DNA of 18,985 nucleotides from CAZGLK01 sp964526375 (GCA_964526375.1 CAZGLK010000011.1:1-18985), one strand, 5' to 3'. Numbered from the stretch's first letter, positions 12,582 through 18,652 are shown. Made by a program: numbers and translations. The notes: generated from the letters alone by a model not told the origin.

Positions 12582-13409
12582 TCAATTGCAATTCAATGCC
12601 TTTCTCCAGCCGGCGTCCAGAGCTTCTTTTTCTGAACAAAACCAATGCTCGCCGGCGCCTTCGTCAATTGTCGTCTTGCCGTAAGAACCGCAACCGACCA
12701 CATGATAAATTTTCTCCCCTTTGGCGTTAATATTGCCTTTTATATTGCAGGCAGAGAGTTGAGAGGGGTAGGTGCCGCTGGGAGAAATTGGGGCTTGATT
12801 GGGAACAGCCCCAGCCGTTTGAGATTGGCAAGCTTGCCATAAGCCGAGTCGATTAACACGCGCCTCTTTCTGCGCCTCAACAAAAAGTTCGGCATATTTT
12901 ACATCCGGGGGATAGGTGTAAGCTGTGGCATAGCCCTGCTTTACAAGCTCAAGATTAACAAAAGTATCACCAGCATAGACATAGCGCAACAATCTGCCGT
13001 ATTTGTCCCTGTCGGTAATGTCTCCTTCCAGCCTTACTTTCTTTCCCGCCACAAGTTCTTTGTTTTTTTGTGATGCCTCTTGGCCAAAGCATTGCACCAG
13101 CTTTTCCGGATGCACGGTCTCGGGCGTGTCCATGCCAATATAACGCACCCGCTCTGGTTTGCCGTTGAAATCAACTTCTATGGTGTCACCGTCAATAACC
13201 CTTAAAACCGTAAGGGCGTCGCTAGGACTATTATAACTAACGACTGAAGCGGTTGGACTTATGGCTTGGTTGCTTTGCCCGACTTGAATGTTCTCTGGTT
13301 TCTGTTTAGGCTGATTCGGGCTAACAGCAAAAGCAATGATTATTGCCACAACAAACAACCCGCCCATAGCCGCGAGAAACCGTCTGGACAGCTTGTTGCC
13401 TAACATCAT
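12582..13409 (-). CDS. Membrane-anchored thermonuclease (SNase) family nuclease
   Basis: A 275-residue extracytoplasmic nuclease. Residues about 9-29 (RFLAAMGGLFVVAIIIAFAV) form an N-terminal membrane anchor or signal, followed by a Ser/Pro/Gln-rich linker. The SNase OB-fold domain spans about 63-195: LRVIDGDTIEVDF (metal-binding Asp), ERVRYIGMDTPE (catalytic Arg, and Glu in TPE), DRDKYGRLLRYVY (second Arg). A C-terminal Cys-rich module (CNIKGNINAKGEKIYHVVGC, WFCSEKEALDAGWRKA), frequent on secreted SNases, may bind metal or nucleic acid. Staphylococcal nuclease homologues cut DNA and RNA with calcium. It overlaps the ArsR-like regulator by four bases and palindromes flank it on both sides. 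Likely role: degrading external or captured DNA for nucleotides, or defence. Confidence 0.93.
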   Translation of the reverse strand: MMLGNKLSRRFLAAMGGLFVVAIIIAFAVSPNQPKQKPENIQVGQSNQAISPTASVVSYNSPSDALTVLRVIDGDTIEVDFNGKPERVRYIGMDTPETVHPEKLVQCFGQEASQKNKELVAGKKVRLEGDITDRDKYGRLLRYVYAGDTFVNLELVKQGYATAYTYPPDVKYAELFVEAQKEARVNRLGLWQACQSQTAGAVPNQAPISPSGTYPSQLSACNIKGNINAKGEKIYHVVGCGSYGKTTIDEGAGEHWFCSEKEALDAGWRKALNCN

Positions 13410-13720
13410 CTATCTACAACATTCTTATATTCTGCAGAATATGAGAATGTTTTAAGGAACTTGTGCAAAATTTGGCCGTAAGGTGAAAGAGAATGAGCCA
13501 CCAAGCGGCCTTGATATTTTTTGTTTACTAAACCGGCCTGAACCAGTTTTCTGGTATGTTCCGAAATCGTTTTTATGTTGCAGTCCAAACTATCAGCAAT
13601 GTCATCCAAACTAATCCCGTTATTTTTAGCAATCAAACTCAAAATTTCAATCCGGCGATGATTGGCTATGCCCTTAAAATGCCTTTCCAGTTGTTTTGCT
13701 GTTTTAATTTTTGCCCCCAT
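13406..13720 (-). CDS. ArsR-type winged-helix regulator
   Basis: A 104-residue winged-helix repressor: HFKGIANHRRIEILSLIAKN (first helices), GISLDDIADSLDCNIKTISEHTRKLVQAGLV (recognition helix), KYQGRLVAHSLSPYG (wing). It has no ArsR metal box (no CxC pair); the single Cys in DCNIKTI is not a metal site by itself, so the signal is unknown. The last 14 codons (FSYSAEYKNVV and neighbours) are encoded by the second palindrome. Its own -35 box lies in the third palindrome, so autoregulation is likely. Its stop overlaps the nuclease start (ATGA), so the two form an operon. Confidence 0.9.
   Translation of the reverse strand: MGAKIKTAKQLERHFKGIANHRRIEILSLIAKNNGISLDDIADSLDCNIKTISEHTRKLVQAGLVNKKYQGRLVAHSLSPYGQILHKFLKTFSYSAEYKNVVDR
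13418..13451. promoter_or_regulatory. 34-bp palindrome, copy 2 (before nuclease)
   Basis: AACATTCT..., core ATTCTGCAGAAT, ...AGAATGTT, differing from copy 1 mainly at the spacer bases (TTAT in place of TTAC). It ends nine bases before the nuclease ATG, inside the 3' end of the regulator gene, and so overlaps the nuclease's translation-initiation region. It could block transcription elongation or ribosome access when occupied. Confidence 0.75.
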
Positions 13721-13728
13721 AATCTCTT

Positions 13729-13758
13729 ATTATACACAACCTCCACACAACATTCCAA
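13729..13758 (-). promoter_or_regulatory. Promoter of the regulator-nuclease operon
   Basis: On the minus strand TTGGAA (13753-13758), an 18-base spacer, and TATAAT (13729-13734), followed after eight bases by the ATG. The short distance suggests a leaderless or very short leader. The -35 box is inside the third palindrome, so repressor bound there would exclude polymerase. Confidence 0.65.
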
Positions 13759-13782
13759 CATTCTGCAGAATGTGAGAATGTT
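13749..13782. promoter_or_regulatory. 34-bp palindrome, copy 3 (operator over the -35 box)
   Basis: AACATTCC, ACATTCTGCAGAATGT, AGAATGTT with the same half-site spacing as copies 1 and 2; the pairing extends two more bases on each side. It sits 12 bases past the cyclophilin stop and covers the regulator's -35 hexamer. Confidence 0.8.
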
Positions 13783-13793
13783 GTTGGTGGGTT

Positions 13794-14450
13794 TTATTGA
13801 GCCACGATCATTGATTTTATAACATCCCCCTGTTCAATGCTCCGCACTATTTTAATACTGGCCTCGTCCACTACTTTGCCGAAGACGGTGTGTTTGCCGT
13901 TTAGGTGCGGCTGGGGAGAATAAGTGACGATGAAAAACTGGCTGCCGTTGGTATTGGGGCCGGAATTGGCCATGGCCACGGCACCAACATCAACGGGCAA
14001 AGATTGAAGATTGTAATTGTATTTATAGCCGGCTGATTCTAATCGAGCAATGGCAGCATCATCAACTCCGATTGATTTGGGATTGATTTCGTCTTCAAAT
14101 TTATAGCTGGGGCCGCCGGTGCCAACTCGCGGGTCGTCTGTTTTAGATAACGGATCACCGCCCTGAATCATGAAATCGCGTATGACGCGATGAAATTTCG
14201 TGCCGTTGTAAAAACCTTCCTGCATCAATTTTACAAAATTAGCCGCGGTTTTTGGGGCAACTTTGGGATAAAGTTCCAGGATTATATCTCCTTTGAGAGT
14301 GGAGATGGTTATCATAATTTTATCAGCACTTTTGAGTTGATCCGGGACCACCGGCATATTCTTGACCCCTTCTTGCTGGCCACTAAAAATCAGGTAATAC
14401 CCGCCCAACAAAACCATAAATGCAATGATTGTCAAAATAAAAATTTTCAT
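13794..14450 (-). CDS. Membrane-anchored cyclophilin-type peptidyl-prolyl isomerase
   Basis: Catalyses proline cis-trans isomerisation, aiding folding of exported proteins. The N-terminal anchor (KIFILTIIAFMVLLGGYYLIF) places it outside the cytoplasmic membrane. The cyclophilin domain follows: GDIILELYPKVAPKTAANFVKLMQEGFYNGTKFHRVIRDFMIQGGDP (catalytic Arg in FHRV), GPSYKFEDEI, a family-specific insert with YKYNYNLQSLPVD, then AMANSGPNTNGSQFFIV, HLNGKHTVFGKVV, with His at the usual cyclosporin-contacting Trp position. Start: ATG 14450 begins the hydrophobic segment; TTG 14468 is also possible and would overlap hicA by four bases. It is downstream of hicBA on the same strand. Confidence 0.93.
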   Translation of the reverse strand: MKIFILTIIAFMVLLGGYYLIFSGQQEGVKNMPVVPDQLKSADKIMITISTLKGDIILELYPKVAPKTAANFVKLMQEGFYNGTKFHRVIRDFMIQGGDPLSKTDDPRVGTGGPSYKFEDEINPKSIGVDDAAIARLESAGYKYNYNLQSLPVDVGAVAMANSGPNTNGSQFFIVTYSPQPHLNGKHTVFGKVVDEASIKIVRSIEQGDVIKSMIVAQ

Positions 14451-14464
14451 CCTTGGATTAAATT

Positions 14465-14695
14465 TCAAACCTCCTCAAGAATATTTAAATACTCTTGAGT
14501 ACTTATATGAAGAGTTCGGAGGTTACTCTTAATTTCAAACACGGGTAAGTTTTTCTTGGCGCGGACAATAACGGGCCTGATCAGATCGGAACGATCCCAG
14601 ACTCGATGGTCACCTCCTTTACGAACTAAACGGCAACCAACTTGGAGAAGAAATTTCTCAAACTTACGATAGTGAATGGGCTTAAGCGCGGCCAC
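14465..14695 (-). CDS. hicA: HicA-type toxin
   Basis: A 76-residue HicA mRNA interferase, a double-stranded RNA-binding fold: HYRKFEKFLLQVGCRLVRKGGDHRVWDRSD with the conserved catalytic His in GGDHRVW, then KNLPVFEIKSNLRTLHIS. It starts with GTG, 12 bases after hicB. Its end overlaps the TTG start option of the cyclophilin gene (TTGA), so toxin and isomerase may be co-translated. Confidence 0.88.
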   Translation of the reverse strand: MAALKPIHYRKFEKFLLQVGCRLVRKGGDHRVWDRSDLIRPVIVRAKKNLPVFEIKSNLRTLHISTQEYLNILEEV

Positions 14696-14707
14696 GTTTT
14701 GAACAAG

Positions 14708-15001
14708 TTAAACGGCAACGAGTATTTTAATTTCTTTGTTCTCTTGCCCAATGATCCGAGGAAAATTCCATTCTCGCCGAACCTTTCCCCAACCATACTC
14801 CCTTAAAACTTCCGCCCAAGTACCCTTTTTGGAAACCTGCTCTACAAACAGCTTTAAGGTATGGCTAAATGATTGTTTGGCGTCCTCAAAAGAATCCCCG
14901 TGTGCAACAAGGTCAAAGACTGGAGAATAGCAAATATAAGACCTACCCTCTTTTAAGTAAATGATGGGAATGTTAGTTTTGACAGTTGTCTGTTTTAACA
15001 T
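14708..15001 (-). CDS. hicB: HicB-type antitoxin
   Basis: A 97-residue HicB partial RNase H fold: IPIIYLKEGRSYICYSPVFDLVAHGDSFEDAKQSFSHTLKLFVEQVSKKG. The C-terminus (GWGKVRREWNFPRII) is short of a full helix-turn-helix domain. Start: ATG 15001, with TATAAT six bases upstream (a leaderless arrangement); the longer frame to 15040 would start upstream of that -10 box. HicB neutralises HicA and usually represses the operon. Confidence 0.88.
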   Translation of the reverse strand: MLKQTTVKTNIPIIYLKEGRSYICYSPVFDLVAHGDSFEDAKQSFSHTLKLFVEQVSKKGTWAEVLREYGWGKVRREWNFPRIIGQENKEIKILVAV

Positions 15002-15007
15002 GTGTTT

Positions 15008-15013
15008 ATTATA
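15008..15013 (-). promoter_or_regulatory. -10 box of hicBA, leaderless type
   Basis: TATAAT on the minus strand, six bases before the hicB ATG, preceded by TTTGCAA. No good -35 hexamer is visible at 16-18 bases. It faces away from the promoter at 15104. Confidence 0.5.
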
Positions 15014-15103
15014 TTGCAAATCTAGCATATCTAGACCCACATGGGCAAGCTACAACCCAAAGATTCAACCTCTGACTTAGATCAATTCCACTTCTTGGCG
15101 TTA

Positions 15104-15132
15104 TTGACAAGGACAGAGAGAGTAGCTATATT
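15104..15132 (+). promoter_or_regulatory. Canonical sigma-70 promoter
   Basis: TTGACA (15104-15109), 17-base spacer, TATATT (15127-15132). Predicted start about 15139, leaving a leader of roughly 97 bases with AAAGGAG (15220-15226) nine bases before the ATG at 15236. This is the strongest promoter in the window. Confidence 0.75.
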
Positions 15133-15235
15133 GTATATAAATACAATTTCCGTTAGAGTTTGCATCGAAATGAAGTTCTTTAATAATCCGTGGCAGATTA
15201 AAAAACTATCTCCACTATCCAAAGGAGCTCCGCAT

Positions 15236-16126
15236 ATGCACATCGACTTTATCGACATCACAACTATCGACATCACAACTAGGATGATAATCTTGATAAT
15301 CATAAGCTCTCTCACCGCGTTATTAATTTACCGTGGTCGGAATGAGAAAGCGGAAGCAGAAGAAGCCGAATGGACGGCATGGAAGGCATGGAAGGCAGCA
15401 GAAGCTGAACGGGAGGATCGCCTCCTGCAATGTCATAGACAGGAACAGCACGGGTATCATGAGCAGATGGTCGTTCTCGGCGAGAAGTCGATTGGCCTCT
15501 TTGAAGAGATGTCCAAGCATCTGACTTCCGCGGAGTATCGCTTGGATCGGGCAGAGGCCGACTTCACCGACGGTGCCTTTGCCCCGTTCTGGGATTCTGT
15601 AGAGGGGGCAGCACGGTCACTCGCGCACTTCAACGAAGGTGTCCAATGCATCAAAAACAATTCGCGTAACTACACCGAACTGACCCGTAAGTATGAGGAT
15701 GTACCCCCTCAGTTTCCCCTTGCATGTCAGTCTATCGAGAAGCTGAGCACGGGCACTGAAACTGCCAAGCGCATGCAGGTCATCGTGCGGAAGGCTCAAT
15801 GTAATTTCCAATTCGCCATGATCTACGAGCAACGTAAGACCAATCAGATTCTCGTCGCGGGATTCACGAACCTAGCGGATGCTCTAGTTATGATGAGCTG
15901 GCGAATTACGAGCTCGATCGGCGATCTCGCCAGTTCGGTGGATGGAATGGTCTCGACACTCAATGAATCGATGCAGACGATTCACTCACGAATGGGCGAC
16001 ATTGCAAAGACAGCCAGCCAGCGTCACAACGAGGTAATGGAGAAAGAATCGGAAAGAGCGACGCGGGAAAGGAAGGCCCTGGAAATGCTCGACAACATCC
16101 AGTGTCGGAGGAAACCCGCTCTGTAG
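15236..16126 (+). CDS. Membrane-anchored coiled-coil protein of unknown function
   Basis: A 296-residue protein: a single membrane segment near the N-terminus (MIILIIISSLTALLIY, residues 16-31), a Glu/Ala/Trp-rich charged stretch with WTAWKAWKAAEAE, and then a long helical region (GEKSIGLFEEMSKHLTSAEYRLDRAEADF, AFAPFWDSVEGAARSLAHFNEGVQCIKNN, GDLASSVDGMVSTLNESMQ) with heptad-like spacing. I cannot name the family. Start: ATG 15236 has AAAGGAG nine bases upstream; the longer frame from 15041 would begin before the promoter. GC content and codon choice (CTC, CGG, GCC, GTC) differ from the AT-rich neighbours. With its own promoter and terminator it looks like an imported, independent unit. Confidence 0.75.
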   Translation: MHIDFIDITTIDITTRMIILIIISSLTALLIYRGRNEKAEAEEAEWTAWKAWKAAEAEREDRLLQCHRQEQHGYHEQMVVLGEKSIGLFEEMSKHLTSAEYRLDRAEADFTDGAFAPFWDSVEGAARSLAHFNEGVQCIKNNSRNYTELTRKYEDVPPQFPLACQSIEKLSTGTETAKRMQVIVRKAQCNFQFAMIYEQRKTNQILVAGFTNLADALVMMSWRITSSIGDLASSVDGMVSTLNESMQTIHSRMGDIAKTASQRHNEVMEKESERATRERKALEMLDNIQCRRKPAL

Positions 16127-16251
16127 AATGTCTAACACGCCGGTAGATACCCACGAGTCAAGCCCGTGATCGTGATAGTGGTATCCTGCTAGTATCATGA
16201 AGCTAGTGGTCGCCTTCGGCGCCAGCAGCTTACTCCAAAAAACCGCTTTCC

Positions 16252-16328
16252 TATCGCACTAATTAGGCGATTCAAAGCGGTCAACTCAAAATCGTTCCGA
16301 AAAGATATCGGAACGGTTTTTTATTTTG
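16252..16328 (+). terminator. Tandem terminator after 15236-16126
   Basis: Two hairpins: ACCGCTTT (16252-16259) with AAAGCGGT (16274-16281), and CGTTCCGA (16293-16300) with TCGGAACG (16308-16315), the second followed by GTTTTTTATTTTG. The 125 bases between the stop and the first hairpin (16127-16251) hold nothing I can identify. Confidence 0.85.
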
Positions 16329-16373
16329 CCGCCCGTAATACCCCGCCCCTTGGGGCGGGGTCGGGTTCATTTT
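16321..16373. repeat. Modular palindrome, copy 2
   Basis: Bases 16321-16344 equal 9503-9526, and 16339-16373 equal 9608-9642, so this copy is copy 1 with its 81-base middle removed. The core is CCCCGCCCC-TT-GGGGCGGGG. It ends nine bases before the stop of the next leftward gene and may act as that gene's terminator hairpin. Confidence 0.9.
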
Positions 16374-16381
16374 AGCAATAC

Positions 16382-16735
16382 TTATATTATATCCCTAATC
16401 TCTTCTAAAATACCCTCGGGGATGGGGATCTGGTCTCTAACCGGGCTTACGCCGGGATAGCGCCAGGCGGTGATGATGTGTCTTTTAGATCCTTTGAGCT
16501 GATACATCACCCAGAGTTCTTCGCCTTTGGAGGGCTTGCCCCGTGAGCGCGTAGCGCTTTTACGGGGAATCATGCAAGCAATGGTATTTTTGGCAATTCC
16601 CTTCTCAACTCTCTTGGGCGCGCGGATAATTCGTTTGATGATACTTTCCGATAAGCGATAATACTGCATCTTTCCCACAACATGCCGAGTCCAAGAGTAT
16701 TTTTTGTCGTCTTTGGGGAACGAAAACCTTCTCAT
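16382..16735 (-). CDS. Conserved hypothetical protein, DUF4258-like
   Basis: A 117-residue basic protein. The pattern YSWTRHVVGKMQYYRLSESIIKRIIRAPKRVEKG followed by a strand ELWVMYQLKGSKRHIITAWRYPG resembles small DUF4258-type proteins, some of which are RNase-toxin-like, but the match is loose and no partner antitoxin is adjacent. Start: ATG 16735 (MRRFSFPKD); the longer frame from a GTG at 16798 would run through the hairpin at 16760-16789 and give a low-complexity N-terminus. Confidence 0.65.
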   Translation of the reverse strand: MRRFSFPKDDKKYSWTRHVVGKMQYYRLSESIIKRIIRAPKRVEKGIAKNTIACMIPRKSATRSRGKPSKGEELWVMYQLKGSKRHIITAWRYPGVSPVRDQIPIPEGILEEIRDII

Positions 16736-16759
16736 CGGTTTGTCGCTGGTATTAACCCG

Positions 16760-16789
16760 AGGTCTCACCTCCTTGCGGAGGAGAGACCT
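16760..16789 (-). repeat. Strong hairpin before the hypothetical gene
   Basis: AGGTCTC-A-CCTCC and GGAGG-A-GAGACCT flank a TTGC loop; 12 pairs with one mismatch. On the minus strand it places CCTCC (like the 16S anti-Shine-Dalgarno) opposite GGAGG, 24 bases before the ATG at 16735. Could be a leader structure or another dispersed palindrome. Confidence 0.6.
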
Positions 16790-16820
16790 CCTAAACACTC
16801 AAGATTATAACCCCACCCAA

Positions 16821-16852
16821 GCAAAACAAAAACCCCTTCAATCTGTTGGGGT
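16821..16852 (-). terminator. Terminator of the RRM gene
   Basis: On the minus strand ACCCC (16848-16852) pairs with GGGGT (16832-16836), followed by TTTTGTTTTG. It sits 16 bases past the RRM stop. Confidence 0.75.
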
Positions 16853-16867
16853 CTTTGTTTAGCGGTC

Positions 16868-17218
16868 TTACCAGCTATTCCTGCGGCCTCCGCCAAAACC
16901 GCCTCCGCCTCCGAAACCGCCGCTGCGACCGCCGCGGTTAAAACCGCCGTCGCGCCGGGGCGGACGATCCTCCAAAGGACGGGCTTCATTAACGGTCAGC
17001 TTGCGGCCATCCAGTTCCTTGCCGTTCCACATCTCTATAGCCGCTTGAGCCTCCTCATCGGTAACCATTTCCACAAAGCCGAAGCCCTTGGGCCGCCCCG
17101 TCATTTTGTCGGTGATAATAACAGCGGACTCCACGGCGCCGGCTTGCGAAAAAGCGTCCTTTAAGGCATCTTGGGTGGTGTTATAAGACAAACCACCCAC
17201 ATACAACTTTTTAGCCAT
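16868..17218 (-). CDS. RRM-type RNA-binding protein
   Basis: A 116-residue protein with one RNA recognition motif: KLYVGGLSYNT (RNP2), KGFGFVEMV (RNP1, with the two RNA-stacking Phe residues), DALKDAFSQAG and EEAQAAIEMWNGKELDGRKLTV (helices). A glycine/arginine-rich tail follows (GGFNRGGRSGGFGGGGGFGG), like cyanobacterial cold-induced Rbp proteins and eukaryotic GRPs. It binds single-stranded RNA and may act as an RNA chaperone. Its promoter lies about 120 bases upstream, giving a long structured leader. Confidence 0.95.
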   Translation of the reverse strand: MAKKLYVGGLSYNTTQDALKDAFSQAGAVESAVIITDKMTGRPKGFGFVEMVTDEEAQAAIEMWNGKELDGRKLTVNEARPLEDRPPRRDGGFNRGGRSGGFGGGGGFGGGRRNSW

Positions 17219-17347
17219 TTTTGCCTGTGTTTTTAATTTTGTAAGGCGACCTCTCTTTAAGTTTCTGGCTAAAAAGCTGTCGCTCTAGCACGTCTCTGCA
17301 CCAAAGGATGCAAAAGGAAACTTTACGAGACACTTACAATACTTTCC

Positions 17348-17376
17348 TTTATACACTATTGGGTTTAAAATAGCAA
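17348..17376 (-). promoter_or_regulatory. Promoter of the RRM gene
   Basis: On the minus strand TTGCTA (17371-17376), a 17-base spacer, TATAAA (17348-17353). The start would be near 17341, so the leader to the ATG at 17218 is about 120 bases. In it AAGGAAA pairs with TTTCCTT (17312-17350) and TGCA pairs around 17298-17311. Confidence 0.55.
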
Positions 17377-17425
17377 ATCGGGACTGTCTTAGCGCTTTTG
17401 AGTATATTATTTTCCATAGCACTTT

Positions 17426-17758
17426 TTATACTTCTCTCCGGGCCGCCAAAGCGAACAAGTCAAAATAGCCAAGAAGATCGGAGAGAGAACTTTGGTATTC
17501 TTTCCCGCCATAGACAGCATCGCAAAAAACCTCGCGCGCTCTGGCAATTTCGCGCAACTGACCGCCCCGCCAGCGCGAGTCCGCTAAAGTTAAGTCAAAA
17601 ATCTCCAAAGCCCGTTCCACCGCCCCCCAAAAGAGTTTTTCATCTTTATCTTTCCAGAGCGAAGCTCGGGAAACCTCGCTGCCGATATTGCCCAATTGCT
17701 CCATAAGCGAAAGTTCATACCACCTGCCGCCGGCCATTCCGGTGTGTATATAGACCAT
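17426..17758 (-). CDS. Conserved hypothetical protein (small helical)
   Basis: A 110-residue helical protein: MAGGRWYELSLMEQLGNIGSEVSRASLWKD, then FWGAVERALEIFDLTLADSRWRGGQLREIARAREVFCDAVYGG. I recognise the block GRWYELSLxEQLxNIGSEVxRA with a following ALExxDLTxxD as a recurrent small protein of Patescibacteria; no function is known. The ATG at 17758 is one base after the stop of the upstream gene; a TTG at 17767 would overlap it by eight bases. Second gene of a two-gene unit with the DUF5674 protein. Confidence 0.8.
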   Translation of the reverse strand: MVYIHTGMAGGRWYELSLMEQLGNIGSEVSRASLWKDKDEKLFWGAVERALEIFDLTLADSRWRGGQLREIARAREVFCDAVYGGKEYQSSLSDLLGYFDLFALAARREV

Positions 17759-17759
17759 G

Positions 17760-18110
17760 TCAATCAATAATTAATTTTCTAATTACCATCTTTATCTTTG
17801 CCCTTGTTTCTGGATTCTCAACCCCCCGCGAGCGATTGGCCTGGAGGGGTTTTAGATTAATCATGGAATTAAATTCAATCCATTCGCTTTCCGATTTTTT
17901 TGGGTAAATGTTGATTCCCCAAATGTTTTCTCTTTTTGATTTTTCCTCTTCCATCAGCAAAACCTCTCCATCGGCGTGCAGTTCACAGCCAACAGCCGCT
18001 ATCTCTTTCTCTACATCCACAACCGCCTTTACCAAATCGCCGAACCCCTCTTGGGCCACTTCCACGAGCTCACTTCGTTTAATGGGGACCCTGATTATTT
18101 TTATTGGCAT
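17760..18110 (-). CDS. DUF5674 family protein
   Basis: A 116-residue protein matching DUF5674: MPIKIIRVPIKRSELVEVAQEGFGDLVKAVVDVEKEIAAVGCELHADGEVLLM, then KRENIWGINIYPKKSESEWIEFNSMINLKP, and NRSRGVENPETRAKI. The AVGxELHADxE and NRSRGVExPE motifs are the family's hallmarks. No function is known; the conserved His, Asp and Arg residues suggest an enzyme or ligand-binding site. Its neighbour 17426-17758 starts one base after its stop. Confidence 0.88.
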   Translation of the reverse strand: MPIKIIRVPIKRSELVEVAQEGFGDLVKAVVDVEKEIAAVGCELHADGEVLLMEEEKSKRENIWGINIYPKKSESEWIEFNSMINLKPLQANRSRGVENPETRAKIKMVIRKLIID

Positions 18111-18160
18111 ATTTTAATTTTAGCATTATTTTCTAAATTCCCATGACATTTCAGGAATCA

Positions 18161-18373
18161 TCACGCCTGATCCCATTCATCAGAAGAAATACCGGCTTGT
18201 TTGACGATCTTAAAAACCAGGGCCTTTGAGATATCGCTCCGATGCGGATTCGGAATCCTAACTTTAAGTGTGTCCTTAACTACATACAAATGACGGCCGC
18301 CTGGATAGGGGCCGCGAAAACCTAATTTCTGGAACTTCTGAACCAATTTCTTCCAAGAAATATTTTTAGGCAT
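18161..18373 (-). CDS. hicA: HicA-type toxin (second module)
   Basis: A 70-residue HicA: WKKLVQKFQKLGFRGPYPGGRHLYVVKD with the catalytic His in GGRHLYV, then LKVRIPNPHRSDISKALVFKIVKQAGIS. It overlaps hicB by eight bases (18366-18373). Only distantly similar to the HicA at 14465, so the two modules were gained independently. Confidence 0.92.
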   Translation of the reverse strand: MPKNISWKKLVQKFQKLGFRGPYPGGRHLYVVKDTLKVRIPNPHRSDISKALVFKIVKQAGISSDEWDQA

Positions 18374-18608
18374 GCACCGCTATTCTCTGGCGAAATGGCA
18401 ATTTCAACTCTGGAATATGGTCACCATCGCTGATTTTAAGCAATAGCCAGCCCTCTAGAACCTCACGCAGTTCATTTCGGCAATTTTCCAAATTTTTGGC
18501 GTTAGCCCATACACCCCGCAGACCAGGAATTTCACCGTAATAAGTGCCGTCACCCAGCAATTCATAGCGGGCTTTTTTTAATTGTTTCTCAATAAACTCG
18601 CTTAGCAT
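18366..18608 (-). CDS. hicB: HicB-type antitoxin (second module)
   Basis: An 80-residue HicB without a DNA-binding extension: KARYELLGDGTYYGEIPGLRGVWANAKNLENCRNELREVLEGWLLLKISDGDHIPEL. The GTYYGEIPGLRGVWA strand pair and NCRNELREVLEGW helix are typical. First gene of the pair. Confidence 0.92.
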   Translation of the reverse strand: MLSEFIEKQLKKARYELLGDGTYYGEIPGLRGVWANAKNLENCRNELREVLEGWLLLKISDGDHIPELKLPFRQRIAVHA

Positions 18609-18628
18609 ATTTTTACTTTAACACACCT

Positions 18629-18652
18629 TAAAAATCGGGACAATGTTGTCCC
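18629..18652 (-). terminator. Terminator of the NUDIX-like gene
   Basis: GGGACAA (18637-18643) and TTGTCCC (18646-18652) form a seven-pair stem with a two-base loop; on the minus strand it is followed by GATTTTTAA. It separates the NUDIX-like gene from hicBA. Confidence 0.6.

Noticed and set aside
12536..13782. Palindromes taken as LexA/SOS boxes
   Set aside because: Size and nesting do not fit a LexA box, and the sites are tied to a local ArsR-type gene.
15041..15235. Longer frame for the membrane/coiled-coil protein
   Set aside because: It would start upstream of the strong promoter and Shine-Dalgarno that serve ATG 15236.
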